Shown here: positions 33,965-43,692 of the stretch, piece by piece
Position numbering within the stretch: position 1 is the stretch's first letter
Layout of the letters: the number at the start of each line of letters is the position of its first letter
NCBI RefSeq assembly: GCF_003854965.1
Contig: NZ_RQPI01000002.1
Coordinates: 1-64,000, forward strand
From: Paenibacillus rhizophilus
GTDB taxonomy: Bacteria > Bacillota > Bacilli > Paenibacillales > Paenibacillaceae
Reading direction: 5' to 3'
DNA: 64,000 nucleotides
Translations under genes and position numbers: made by a program
Notes under the pieces: model-generated
What the model saw: only the letters and a program-made list of their open reading frames with translations
Database searches by the model: none
Told to the model about the DNA's origin: nothing

Positions 33965-34941
33965 TTGGACATTATCATAGCCGACAATTTGGTCAGACAA
34001 TTCCATTCCCCAAAAAAGCCGGCAGGCTCATTCAAGCTGCTGAAATCCGTCTTTTCCATGCAAAAAGAGACAATAAATGTTGTGGACCATGTGACGTTTA
34101 CTGTACGGAAAGGGGATTTCGTCGGCTATATCGGCCCGAACGGGGCCGGCAAGTCAACCACCATCAAGATGCTCTCCGGTGTGCTTGTGCCCACTTCGGG
34201 AACCGTCCATGTCAAAGGATTGGAGCCGTATAAGAACCGCAAACAGCACGCGGGAAATATCGGCGTAGTGTTCGGACAGCGCACCCAGCTCTGGTGGGAT
34301 TTGCCGCTCATCGAATCATTCAAGCTGCTCGGGAAAATATACAATGTTCCGAAAGAGCGCTTTCAGCACAATCTGGAGATGTTCACCGAAATTCTTGACA
34401 TGTCCTCTTTCCTTTCAACACCGGTACGCCAATTAAGCCTGGGCCAACGGATGCGTGGAGACATTGCCGCGGCCCTGCTGCACGAGCCGGAAATTCTGTT
34501 CCTCGATGAACCGACGATCGGCCTGGACATCCTGGCGAAGGAAAAAATCCAATCCTTTCTGCAAAAGATCAACAAAGAAAAAGAAATAACCATCATCTTA
34601 ACGACGCACAACATGGACGATATCGAAAAATTATGCCGCAGAGTCATCTTCATCGACAAAGGACAAATCCTGTTCGACGGCAGCACGGTGGTCATGACCG
34701 CTGAGTTCGGCGGCTTCCGCTACCTTGTCGTGGATGCGCCGAATTGGGACGAAGCCGCCTGGAACGGGCCTTCCGTCGAACGGCGGGAGGACAACCAGCT
34801 GTTCGACGGATCGAAGACGACAAGCAGGTGGCCCCCATGATCAAGCAGCTCACCGACCTTCTGGATATCCACAATTTGACTGTTCAGGAGCCGAGGATCG
34901 AAGATGTAATCAAACAGCTGTACCAAAGGATCGATCACTAG
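33965..34941 (+). pseudogene. ABC exporter ATPase (ABC-2 type), C-terminal frameshift
   Basis: The frame opens at TTG 33965. Walker A GPNGAGKSTT (near residue 57), the Q-loop region GQRTQLWWDLPL, signature LSLGQRMRGDIAAALLH, Walker B ILFLDEPTIGLD and the switch His in LTTHNMDD are all intact. The frame ends early at 34840 after DGSKTTSRWPP. The expected C-terminal segment continues in another frame: RIEDDKQVAPMIKQLTDLL then VQEPRIEDVIKQLYQRIDH to TAG at 34941. One missing base near 34800-34812 accounts for it. The core ATPase might still fold, but its partners are broken. Confidence 0.82.
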
Positions 34942-34989
34942 ATTCGCATGAATTTGATGCAAAAAGCCGCCGAACACCCGAAAATGCAA

Positions 34990-35042
34990 AAAGAAAGAGT
35001 TATCCTCCAAGCATTTTATTACTTGGAGAATAACTCTTTATA
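34990..35042. terminator. Bidirectional terminator between exporter remnant and SLH gene
   Basis: AAAGAGTTATCCTCCAAG (34994-35011) pairs with CTTGGAGAATAACTCTTT (35022-35039). It serves the convergent exporter operon and the surface-protein gene ending at 35052. Confidence 0.85.
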
Positions 35043-35051
35043 TAACGAATG

Positions 35052-38000
35052 TTAGTTAATCAATTCAGACTTTTGTAGAAGTCTCTGAATCATAGCGGCA
35101 ACCTCGGCTCTGGTAATGTTATCCTTTGGTGACAGTTGGCTGCTGTTTCTGCCGGAAATGATGCCTGCTTGCAAGCAGTCGGCAGCACTATTTTTCGCCC
35201 ACCCGGAAATCTTATTCGCATCCGCAAATGAACTCAGAACTTCTCCTGCTGCTTTAGAAGGGAGCTTTGCTTTCAGGTCAGTGATCGTCATCGCTTTCGC
35301 GATGATTGTCATCGCCTGTTCCCTCGTAATCTTGTCGTTCGGACGGAAGGTTCCGTCTTCAAACCCGCTGATCAGATTGTAGGCATAGGATGTTTGAATA
35401 ATATCGTTATACCAATCCGATTGTTGTACATCCGAGAATGGAGCAGCCGCACTAACCAGCTTCAGTCCCAGTCCCCGAACGATAATTGCTGCAAATTCCG
35501 CACGAGTAATGTCTTGATCAGGGTTGAACATGTCATTACCGCTGCCGGTGACGATCATTCTTGAACCCATGTCGTTCACCGCATCTTTTGCCCAATGCTT
35601 GGCGACATCCTTGAACTCAAGCGGATGCCAGACAACCGAGTACGTACTGTTCGTCAAACTGCTCACTTTTGCGTAATACTTGCCGTCAATAACAGCAATC
35701 TTCGTTGGTACATGACGGACCGATCCATCCGGTTCAATCACAACTCCAGTAGTGATTTTATTAGGGTCTGTGCCGTCCGGAATGGCAAGCGTCCGTTCCA
35801 CATAGGCATTGAACTTGGACACCTCAATCTTGGTATCCCCGTAAATTCCTCTGACCGTGAAATTAAGCGGCGGAACGACAATCGTGAACTGGCCTTTGGC
35901 CGCCGAGTTCTCGACCGTTCTTACCGTATCTGCCGTCGGTGCTGCGATTTCGATCTGTACCTTGATATCCTGAAGCGCTACCGGCTTTCCAAGCTGATCC
36001 GAAATATTAGTAATATTGATCTGCTGGGCAGGTAATGTGTAGGTGGCGTTCCCGGTTTTGATTTCCAGAACCGCCTGTTTTTGTTCCAAGTTTTTGACCA
36101 TCTGGCCGTTCAATTCGCCAACCACGACATCCGCTTTCGTATTCACCGGTATCGTAATCACCGGATGCTGACCTTCTGCTGCAAGGATGTCGTCAAGCTT
36201 CTGAGGATCAATCACCACGGTTGTGACCGTTTGGTCATTCACTTTGATTGTGGTTTCCGTTCCCACTGTCTGCACCTTGCCATTAACAATCGCATTGACT
36301 CCTGTATCCGTTGGCTGCGGTATGCTTGGAGCAGTCGGCTCAACAGGTGTACTACCGCCATCGCCGCTGGACGGCGCCAGAGGTGTAACAGCATTGGAGG
36401 CTGCGGATGCCGCACTGCTGCCAGCACTATTAATCGCTTTTACCGTAAACGTGTAAGTCGTTCCATTCTGCAAACCTGTTATTGTAATCGGGCTGGCAGT
36501 TCCTGTCGCGATGATATTGCCTGGCGAAGAAGTGATCTCGTAACCAGTAATCGCACTTCCGCCATTATCCGCAGGAGCCGTAAAACGAATGGTCGCCTGT
36601 CCATCACCTGCTGTCGCAATGATATCTGTCGGAGATACCGGGACCGTCTTCGGTGTTGCGTTTGCTTCAATGGAATATGCGCTGCTTCCGCCGTCATTTC
36701 CCGCCTTGACTGTGAAATAGTAAGTTGTGCCATTCACTAGACCTGTCGCAGTGTAACTATAAGTCGATCCGCTCACGGTCGCCAAAGCACTTTCACCATA
36801 TTCGCCTGGTGATGTCCCTTGATATATTTCGTAATAGGTGGCTCCAGTCACGCTGTTCCAGCTTAAGTTCGCCTGACCATTGCCCGCGATTGCACTAAGT
36901 CCAACGGGTGCCACGGGCGCCCCAACCTGAGGTGTCGCGGAAACCTCATTGGAATATGTGCTGCTTCCACCGTCATTTCCTGCCTTGACTGCAAAATAAT
37001 AAGTTGTGCCATTGGTTAGAGCTGTCGCAGTGTAACTATAAGTCGATCCGCTCACGGTCGCCAAAGCACTTTCACCATATTCGCCTGGGGATGTCCCTTG
37101 ATATATTTCATAATAGGTGGCTCCAGTCACGCTGTTCCAGCTTAAGTTCGCCTGACCATTGCCCGCGATTGCACTAAGTCCAACGGGTGCCACGGGCGCC
37201 CCAACCTGAGGTGTCGCGGAAACCTCATTGGAATATGTGCTGCTTCCGCCGTCATTTCCTGCCTTGACTGCAAAATAATAAGTTGTGCCATTGGTTAGAG
37301 CTGTCGCAGTGTAACTATAAGTCGATCCGCTCACAGTCGCCAAAGCACTTTCACCATATTCGCCTGGGGATGTCCCTTGATATATTTCATAATAGGTGGC
37401 TCCGGTCACGCTGTTCCAGCTTAAGTTCGCCTGGCTGTCCCCCGCGATTGCGGTAAGTCCTACAGGTGAGACGGGCGCTGCTACCTGAGGTGTCGCGAGT
37501 ACCTCATTGGAATATGCGCTGCTTCCGCCGTCATTTCCCGCCTTGACCGCGAAATAGTAAGTTGTGCCGTTTACCAGACCCGCGGCTGTGTAATTATAAG
37601 TCGATCCGCTCACGGTCGCCAAAGCACTTTCACCATATTCACCAGGGGATGTCCCTTGGTATATTTCATAATAGGTGGCTCCGGTCACGCTGTTCCAGCT
37701 TAAGTTCGCCTGGCCATCGCCAGCGATTGCGGCAAGTCCCGTGGGTGATACTGGCGCCGCAACCTGAGGTGTCGCGTGAACCTCATTGGAATATGCGCTG
37801 CTTCCGGTGTCATTTGCTGCCTTAACCGCAAAATAGTAGATTTTACCATTTTCCAGGCCCATGGCTGTATAATTATGGGTTGAGCCGCTCACGGTTGCCA
37901 CGGCGCTTTCGCCATATTCGCCAGGGGATGTTCCTTGATATATTTCATAACTTGTGGCTCCGGTCACGCTGTTCCAGCTTAAGTTCGCCTGGCCGTCGCC

Positions 38001-39002
38001 CGCGATTGCGGCAAGTCCGTCTGGCGCAGCAGGTACAGGCGCCGCTTCATGAGATATGTTGTCAATGGCTTCATCTATGTCTGGATTCAAGCTTTCATAA
38101 AATTCAAAAGTTTTCGATTGATCTGGAGCCATATTTCCTAATGCGCTGGTTAATCCAATCCATGTATCCTGAGAAGATTCAGGCTTCAGCAATCGGCTTC
38201 CATCGGGATCGTAAGCGAGGGCACTATAAGGGTCGCTTCCAGACCCTACCGATGCTCTTGCGTTCGGGTCCGCAGACATCAAGATTAACGCGTTGCCGGT
38301 TATAGGTCCTTTTGAAATCACGATTGCGCTAGAATCATTAGGAGGATTTTGGGGCACAGAATTTAACGTATTAAAAGTGAAATTCATATCCATATCAATG
38401 TCAGGATCGACGCTTTTCATATAACGCACATCGTATACCGTTTCATCAGATACGTTTTTCAACTGAACGGACACCTTGAAATACTTATCATTAACTCCAA
38501 ATGAGACCGTCTGCTCGACTTGAATTTTTCCGTCGGAGGTTGTACCGATCGTTCTCGCCGCCAATGTATCCCCGCTGGAAATATCGGTAGTTACTGACGG
38601 AATCTGACTCGATCCTATTCGGGCAGCATTCATAAATTTGTTAATCGCACCCGTTTCTGATCCGCTGCGGTAACCGACGGTAAAGGCTTCATAAGGCGAC
38701 CCTGGAAGGAAGTAGTCCCCGCTGTTCATAGGGCTTCCCGTATCATAGCCGTCGTTATCCACGTTAAAGCCTATAGCCGTTCTTCCTCCCGATGGATGAA
38801 ACCCGGCCGGTGCGGGGCTTGCCGTACCAAATGAACCGATTCCCGCAATTCCTACTTCTATAAAGTTTCCTCCCAAAAACACATCATTCCCTACTTTTTC
38901 ATGACGCGCCCCCGAAGCCGCTTGAACTTGAGCAGGCATCATAATAGGGTAAAGTGTAATCGACAGGATCATCAGGAATATTACGTATTTTTTTAGTCTC
39001 AT
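35052..39002 (-). CDS. Secreted surface protein: FN3 repeats plus three SLH domains
   Basis: A 1316-residue protein. The signal peptide (MRLKKYVIFLMILSITLYPI, cleavage after VQAA) is followed by an N-terminal beta-rich domain of unknown type (about 30-325), five near-identical fibronectin III domains of 93 residues (about 325-790), and a sixth divergent FN3. Then come a low-complexity linker, a beta domain, and three SLH domains (from FKDVAKHWAKDAVNDMG to the C-terminus) that bind pyruvylated wall polymer. The ATG at 39002 has GGAGGG upstream. It lies directly downstream of a response regulator and sensor kinase, possibly their target (inference). A role in adhesion or polysaccharide binding is plausible. 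Confidence 0.92.
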   Translation of the reverse strand: MRLKKYVIFLMILSITLYPIMMPAQVQAASGARHEKVGNDVFLGGNFIEVGIAGIGSFGTASPAPAGFHPSGGRTAIGFNVDNDGYDTGSPMNSGDYFLPGSPYEAFTVGYRSGSETGAINKFMNAARIGSSQIPSVTTDISSGDTLAARTIGTTSDGKIQVEQTVSFGVNDKYFKVSVQLKNVSDETVYDVRYMKSVDPDIDMDMNFTFNTLNSVPQNPPNDSSAIVISKGPITGNALILMSADPNARASVGSGSDPYSALAYDPDGSRLLKPESSQDTWIGLTSALGNMAPDQSKTFEFYESLNPDIDEAIDNISHEAAPVPAAPDGLAAIAGDGQANLSWNSVTGATSYEIYQGTSPGEYGESAVATVSGSTHNYTAMGLENGKIYYFAVKAANDTGSSAYSNEVHATPQVAAPVSPTGLAAIAGDGQANLSWNSVTGATYYEIYQGTSPGEYGESALATVSGSTYNYTAAGLVNGTTYYFAVKAGNDGGSSAYSNEVLATPQVAAPVSPVGLTAIAGDSQANLSWNSVTGATYYEIYQGTSPGEYGESALATVSGSTYSYTATALTNGTTYYFAVKAGNDGGSSTYSNEVSATPQVGAPVAPVGLSAIAGNGQANLSWNSVTGATYYEIYQGTSPGEYGESALATVSGSTYSYTATALTNGTTYYFAVKAGNDGGSSTYSNEVSATPQVGAPVAPVGLSAIAGNGQANLSWNSVTGATYYEIYQGTSPGEYGESALATVSGSTYSYTATGLVNGTTYYFTVKAGNDGGSSAYSIEANATPKTVPVSPTDIIATAGDGQATIRFTAPADNGGSAITGYEITSSPGNIIATGTASPITITGLQNGTTYTFTVKAINSAGSSAASAASNAVTPLAPSSGDGGSTPVEPTAPSIPQPTDTGVNAIVNGKVQTVGTETTIKVNDQTVTTVVIDPQKLDDILAAEGQHPVITIPVNTKADVVVGELNGQMVKNLEQKQAVLEIKTGNATYTLPAQQINITNISDQLGKPVALQDIKVQIEIAAPTADTVRTVENSAAKGQFTIVVPPLNFTVRGIYGDTKIEVSKFNAYVERTLAIPDGTDPNKITTGVVIEPDGSVRHVPTKIAVIDGKYYAKVSSLTNSTYSVVWHPLEFKDVAKHWAKDAVNDMGSRMIVTGSGNDMFNPDQDITRAEFAAIIVRGLGLKLVSAAAPFSDVQQSDWYNDIIQTSYAYNLISGFEDGTFRPNDKITREQAMTIIAKAMTITDLKAKLPSKAAGEVLSSFADANKISGWAKNSAADCLQAGIISGRNSSQLSPKDNITRAEVAAMIQRLLQKSELIN
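36650..38045 (-). repeat. Five tandem 279-bp FN3-coding repeats
   Basis: The word CTGTTCCAG starts at 36853, 37132, 37411, 37690 and 37969, exactly 279 bp apart each time. Units 3 to 5 in protein order are almost identical at DNA level, with differences mostly at third codon positions; the first unit (nearest 38045) is the most diverged. Confidence 0.95.
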
Positions 39003-39140
39003 GAAGCGTCCCTCCAAGTTATCTGTACAAACCTATGCACCAAATTTGTTATTACGGTTATCTGTCGATTTCATGCTGTGCGCTTGCCTTAGTCTCCTTT
39101 CGTCCTATTTCTTCTTGTTTCAACATTTTTCCACAAAGTG

Positions 39141-39149
39141 ATTATAGCA
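39141..39149 (-). promoter_or_regulatory. Extended -10 promoter candidate for the SLH gene
   Basis: On the minus strand TGCTATAAT (39149-39141) is an extended -10 element about 140 bp upstream of the SLH-protein start. No good -35 is seen. Confidence 0.45.
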
Positions 39150-39177
39150 AAGGCCTCTAAACCGATTCTAAAACGAA

Positions 39178-39218
39178 TAAAGCCCCAGGACCTCATAAAG
39201 AAAGGCCGAAGGGCTTGT
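39178..39218 (-). terminator. Terminator candidate after the response regulator
   Basis: AAGCCC (39180-39185) pairs with GGGCTT (39211-39216), with inner AGG/CCT pairing. TTATTCGTTTT follows on the minus strand. Confidence 0.55.
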
Positions 39219-39220
39219 CA

Positions 39221-40291
39221 TTAAACGTACTGATTATAGATACTTATCGTTTCCTGACTGGGTTCAATTCCAAGGTCTGTATGCAAGAGCTTAACAAAGG
39301 CTTCGTAATGACGGTTCAATGAAGCGTAATCGCCAAGCTGAGCATAAGAGGTAAGCACGAGGCGGCATATTTCTTCCGAGTAGGGGGCTTTTTGCTGAGC
39401 AAAATGCAGCCGCTCAAGTGCTTTGCGTTCACAACCATGTTCCATATCATAAGCTGCAATCCTGATCACGAAATTCAAATAACGTTCCTGCAAATTGCTC
39501 CTTAGCGTCTCCGCCCAAGGATAATCATAGCCTTCCAGGTAATCGCCGCGGTAAAGTGCAATGATATTTTCATAAAAAAGCCGGTTCTGTTCGGTAATGG
39601 CAGACTCTTTATCAGTTGCCTGCTCAAACTCCGATACATCGCACAAGATTCCATCCAAGACGAGACGGTAGCTGTCCAGAGCGTATTCTACGGATATTTG
39701 GCCCTGCCACTCTTTGACCAGCTTTCGAATCTGGGAGACGGTAGTATGTAAGTAGGTCAATGCCTTGTCCTTGGGATAATCGGGCCAAAGTGTCTCCAGC
39801 AGGATATCCTTGGAAATCCACCGCTCCCGGTGATGGAGCAAATAAGCGAACAGCTCTCGGGCTTTCGCCGTCTTCCACTTCAACTGCCTCTCATTACCCA
39901 CGCTGCCATCAAAAGATAAATGACCAAAGCAGCGTACTCTCCAATTGCCGAAGCTTTTCACTTCCCTGACCGGGATGCTCCGTTCGATATAATGAAGTGT
40001 TTTAGCCAAACGATCCGGGTCAATCGGCTTTAATACATAGTCAAGCGCATGAATTTCGAAGGCTTCAATCGCATAATCCGAATATGCTGTTATATAGACG
40101 ATACGAATGTCACTGTTCAATTGCTGAATGTGCTCCCCCGCTTCCAGCCCGTTCATCTCAGGCATGTCCATATCGAGAAAAACAACATCCACTCTGGACA
40201 CTGCCAGATGCCCCAGCCCTGCTTGGGCAGATGTATATTTCCCTTCGATTCGAAACCGTCCATCGGTGAGCAGCATCATTTCCAGATACAT
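39221..40291 (-). CDS. Response regulator with winged-helix and BTAD domains (true start unclear)
   Basis: The frame holds a receiver domain (phospho-acceptor Asp in VVFLDMDMPEMNG; Lys in YVLKPID), an OmpR-type winged helix (KARELFAYLLHHRERWISKD) and a bacterial transcriptional activation domain near the C-terminus, a SARP-like layout. From the first ATG (40291) it has 356 residues but lacks beta-1 and the acidic pair of the receiver. These are encoded in frame just upstream (ILIDDEKPAL, 40291-40320), overlapping the kinase stop, but I see no ATG, GTG or TTG there. The protein presumably responds to the adjacent kinase. Confidence 0.8.
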   Translation of the reverse strand: MYLEMMLLTDGRFRIEGKYTSAQAGLGHLAVSRVDVVFLDMDMPEMNGLEAGEHIQQLNSDIRIVYITAYSDYAIEAFEIHALDYVLKPIDPDRLAKTLHYIERSIPVREVKSFGNWRVRCFGHLSFDGSVGNERQLKWKTAKARELFAYLLHHRERWISKDILLETLWPDYPKDKALTYLHTTVSQIRKLVKEWQGQISVEYALDSYRLVLDGILCDVSEFEQATDKESAITEQNRLFYENIIALYRGDYLEGYDYPWAETLRSNLQERYLNFVIRIAAYDMEHGCERKALERLHFAQQKAPYSEEICRLVLTSYAQLGDYASLNRHYEAFVKLLHTDLGIEPSQETISIYNQYV

Positions 40292-40326
40292 CAGGGCAGG
40301 CTTTTCGTCGTCAATCAGTATGCATG

Positions 40327-43300
40327 TTAGGATAAAGCTCCCTCCTTTCCTTTGCGGTAACCGCCGGATGTTTCTTTAGGTATCTCAAAATAAACCTCAG
40401 TTCCCTGAAGCAGCCGGGTCTCCAATTGCAAGCCCCTCCCATACAGCGACAGGAGTCTCCTGTCAATATTCATTAGCCCTACACCCGATCCTGACTGCCC
40501 CGACAAAATCATATCGAGCTGCTCCCTCGGCATCCCTACCCCATCATCCTTTACCGTCACCTTGATCATCTGGTCGGTTTCCTGAATGGACAGTTGAATG
40601 GTGCCGCCTTCCGCTTTTTTCATAATACCGTGCCTGACCGCATTCTCTACAATCGGTTGAATGGTAAGAGGAGGAAGGAGAGCGTTCATCGACGCATGAA
40701 TGTCATAGGATACGTTCAGGCGCTCCTCGAAACGCGCGCTTTCCAAAGACAAGAATGCCTTGACCAGCTCTAATTCTTTATGAAGCGGAATAAGCTTGTC
40801 GCGGTTCTGAAAGTCGAAGCTTCCCCGTAAATATTTGCTTAAATCCAGAAGCAGCTGGGTTGCCTTGGATGATTCCACTTTGGACATATAGGTGATTGTG
40901 TTAAGAGCATTATACAAAAAATGCGGTTTAATCTGCGCCTGCAAAAATGCCATCTCTGTGCGCACTGCGTTCTGAACGGATCGGCGAAGCGTAATTAAGG
41001 TGCGTACTCGCGCCCTTAACTCTATTGCATCAACGGGTTTGCTCAGAAAATCATTTATTCCAGACTGAAAGGCAAGCTCAATATCATCCGCGCGGCTTCG
41101 CGCCGTCAGCATCAAAACAGGCAACCTGGAAAGCGGAAATGTCAAGCGAATCTCCCTGCATAGTTCCAGACCTGACATCCCCGGCATCATCCAGTCGGTA
41201 ATAACCAGATCGATATTTCGGTTCAGCGACAGCTCTTCCAATGCAGCGGTCCCTTTATCGACGGCAACTACGCGGTAGTTGTTAACGGAAAGGATATCCG
41301 TTAATACCTGCAGATTTACAGGGTCATCGTCCACAATTAACAAAGTACCCTCCACAGGCTTCATATCCAATGCGGCAGCAACCTCTGTCTGGGCAGTTGG
41401 AGCGCGGCCAATGAAGGTGACTTGTGTTAATCCGGTCTTCGATTCGGGAGAACGGGAGATGTCCGCCACAGGAACCGTAAAGTAAAATACCGATCCTTTA
41501 TCCGGCTCGGATTCCACCCAAATCCGGCCGCCTCCAAGTTCAACGAGTTTTTTGGTAATGCTTAATCCAAGCCCCATTCCAAGGAAGGCAGGGTCTACCG
41601 GCTTTCCAATCTCCCCGAATGGCAGGAATATCTGATCATGCCGTTCAGCGGCAATGCCAATCCCGGTGTCCGCCACTGCAATCTTCACTTCCCGGCCACA
41701 ATCTTCGGCAGAAACAGTTATAGTTCCTTCAGCCGTAAATTTAATGGCGTTTCCCAATAAATTATACAAAATTTGCTGGAAGCGATTTTCATCGGCATTC
41801 AGAAGCGGCAGATTTTCAGGCCACTCCTGCACGAACTGCAGTCTTTTGCCGCTGCCGGTTGTTAAGGTAAGGATATCGAGAACCACTGAAACAACAGGCA
41901 GAAGATCTACCGGACGCTGCGCAAGAATAATGTCGCCATTTTTCAGCCTGGCCCAGTCCAGAATATCATTAACCAGTAAGGATAGCCGCTTTCCTGTCGC
42001 TGCAATCATGGAAAGATGATGCTTCTGCTTCGGATTCAGTTCACCCGCCACCCCTTCCAGCAGAGAAGACGACATATTTACAATACCATGGAGCGGTGTC
42101 CGCAGTTCATGAGACGTGCTGGCCATGAATTCGTCCTTTAGCCCGTCAAGCGTCAGAAGCTTTTGCGACAGCTGCTCTACTTCATGGAAAGAGTTCGCAG
42201 ATCGAAAAGCGGACTGCAGCGCTTGTGCTATAAGAAAGAGCAGTATACCGTAAGAGCTCAGCAATTGACTCTCCAGCTTGCCATATACATTTAGCAGACT
42301 GACAATAATGACGATAAGCAGACTTATAATATTTACAAGCATGAAGAACCTGTCCACGGTGCGCAAACGCAAGTTTCTTATCATCAAATAAATAATATAT
42401 CCGACAAAGCACACAGACCAAACGAGCCAGATCCCATCCCACTTGGAGAACAGAAGTGTAGGAACACATACCGCCACAATCAGGTCGATCCCGGTAATCC
42501 ATCTGTACAGCAGCATCACAGGTCTGTGAACGGCCGCCGGGGAGTACGCCGCAACATAATGAACGAAGCAAAAGTACACTCCCACAGAAGATATCATCTG
42601 CAGTCTTAATACCACATCATAAGGAAGAGCGGGAACTAGGTCTCCTATGATCTTCTCGCCATGAGTCAGCACATATATGCAGGCGAATAATGAAATCCCT
42701 CCCAAATACAGAAGGGAAGACTCCTGTCTTCGCAATCGATACAGCAGCAGAAAGTAAACGGTTGAGACTAGAAAGCCGAATGCGATCAGCGAATCGCCAA
42801 AAAATTCTGTTTTTTCAATATTCATTATCGTTTTATAGTCACCAAGCGAGATAGGGTATACCATCCCTCCCGATGAATAGCTGTAGTTGGCGATTTGCAC
42901 AAGAATTTCAATTTCGCCTCCATTAATAGAAGCAAACCCGGCATAGGGTATATTGCGCTGCACACCATCTCTGCTTGACGTAGCGGGGTCACCGCTCGCT
43001 CCGACCTCTGTCCCGTTAATAAATATCCGGTTCGCAGACCGAATATTATCCGTCATGATACCGTAAATTTTATTTTTGTGCTCCGGGACAAGAACGTGCA
43101 GGCGAAACGTCGCGTAACCAGTAGCCTTGGGATTGCCGGCACTGCCTATATAGCTATTCCAGATGCCTGGTACATGAACTAGACCCGTATACTCTGGTGT
43201 CTTGCCAGGAGACGAATGAGCCGTTTGAAAGCTTTCCGGGGTCAGCAGTTGATCGCGGTAAAATTCCCATTCCCCTTGAAGCGGAACAGCCCCATTCGCC

Positions 43301-43446
43301 TGAAAGTCCCATTCCCGCAAATCCAGCACCCCTCCTTGCGACGAAGTATGCTGAGAGGCTGTATGCATATAATTAAATATCCATAATATAGGAATGATAA
43401 TAAGAAATATCACAGTTAATAACACAGTTGGCCACTGTTTATGCAT
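40327..43446 (-). CDS. Hybrid sensor histidine kinase with two kinase modules
   Basis: A 1039-residue membrane protein. After an N-terminal anchor comes an extracellular galactose-binding-like domain (about 40-200) and seven hydrophobic segments (about 215-420), the 7TMR-DISM layout. A HisKA/HATPase pair follows (His in STSHELRTPLHG near 450; G-boxes GIGIAAE and GMGLGLSITKKL). Next is a receiver (Asp in LVITDWMMPGMSG). Last is a LytS-type kinase (His in QAQIKPHFLYNALNTI) with its own ATPase (IQPIVENAVRHGI, DDGVGMP). It ends 36 nt before the first ATG of the response regulator. The signal is unknown; carbohydrate sensing is suggested by the DISM fold. Confidence 0.92.
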   Translation of the reverse strand: MHKQWPTVLLTVIFLIIIPILWIFNYMHTASQHTSSQGGVLDLREWDFQANGAVPLQGEWEFYRDQLLTPESFQTAHSSPGKTPEYTGLVHVPGIWNSYIGSAGNPKATGYATFRLHVLVPEHKNKIYGIMTDNIRSANRIFINGTEVGASGDPATSSRDGVQRNIPYAGFASINGGEIEILVQIANYSYSSGGMVYPISLGDYKTIMNIEKTEFFGDSLIAFGFLVSTVYFLLLYRLRRQESSLLYLGGISLFACIYVLTHGEKIIGDLVPALPYDVVLRLQMISSVGVYFCFVHYVAAYSPAAVHRPVMLLYRWITGIDLIVAVCVPTLLFSKWDGIWLVWSVCFVGYIIYLMIRNLRLRTVDRFFMLVNIISLLIVIIVSLLNVYGKLESQLLSSYGILLFLIAQALQSAFRSANSFHEVEQLSQKLLTLDGLKDEFMASTSHELRTPLHGIVNMSSSLLEGVAGELNPKQKHHLSMIAATGKRLSLLVNDILDWARLKNGDIILAQRPVDLLPVVSVVLDILTLTTGSGKRLQFVQEWPENLPLLNADENRFQQILYNLLGNAIKFTAEGTITVSAEDCGREVKIAVADTGIGIAAERHDQIFLPFGEIGKPVDPAFLGMGLGLSITKKLVELGGGRIWVESEPDKGSVFYFTVPVADISRSPESKTGLTQVTFIGRAPTAQTEVAAALDMKPVEGTLLIVDDDPVNLQVLTDILSVNNYRVVAVDKGTAALEELSLNRNIDLVITDWMMPGMSGLELCREIRLTFPLSRLPVLMLTARSRADDIELAFQSGINDFLSKPVDAIELRARVRTLITLRRSVQNAVRTEMAFLQAQIKPHFLYNALNTITYMSKVESSKATQLLLDLSKYLRGSFDFQNRDKLIPLHKELELVKAFLSLESARFEERLNVSYDIHASMNALLPPLTIQPIVENAVRHGIMKKAEGGTIQLSIQETDQMIKVTVKDDGVGMPREQLDMILSGQSGSGVGLMNIDRRLLSLYGRGLQLETRLLQGTEVYFEIPKETSGGYRKGKEGALS

Positions 43447-43621
43447 CGATTCTCTCCAACAAAATAGATTTTACTTTCTGAGGATACGAGGTGCAGTCGC
43501 ATTATACCTTATAATCGGTTGCCTTTGAAGTCCTTTTCTATAAGGGAGATGAAAGCTGCAATTTCAATCGTCTGATTTTTGTCACTCATGAAATTGGGTC
43601 AATTACTTAGGAGAAATGCCC

Positions 43622-43650
43622 TTATCACTCGTTCGTGACAAACGTATAAT
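43622..43650 (+). promoter_or_regulatory. SigmaA-type promoter of the GT8 gene
   Basis: TTATCA (43622-43627), a 17-nt spacer and TATAAT (43645-43650) lie 43 bp upstream of the GT8 start, in the divergent region shared with the kinase gene. Confidence 0.6.
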
Positions 43651-43692
43651 GTGGTACATTCGTACAATAACGTTTATGAGAGGATAAATCAG

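Noticed and set aside
34780-34841. Programmed frameshift in the ABC ATPase gene
   Set aside because: No slippery heptamer or following pseudoknot is seen, and neighbouring genes of the same operon are also broken, so decay is simpler.
36650-38045. Regularly spaced repeats that might be a CRISPR array
   Set aside because: The period is 279 bp, the repeats are protein-coding FN3 domains in frame, and there are no spacers or cas genes.
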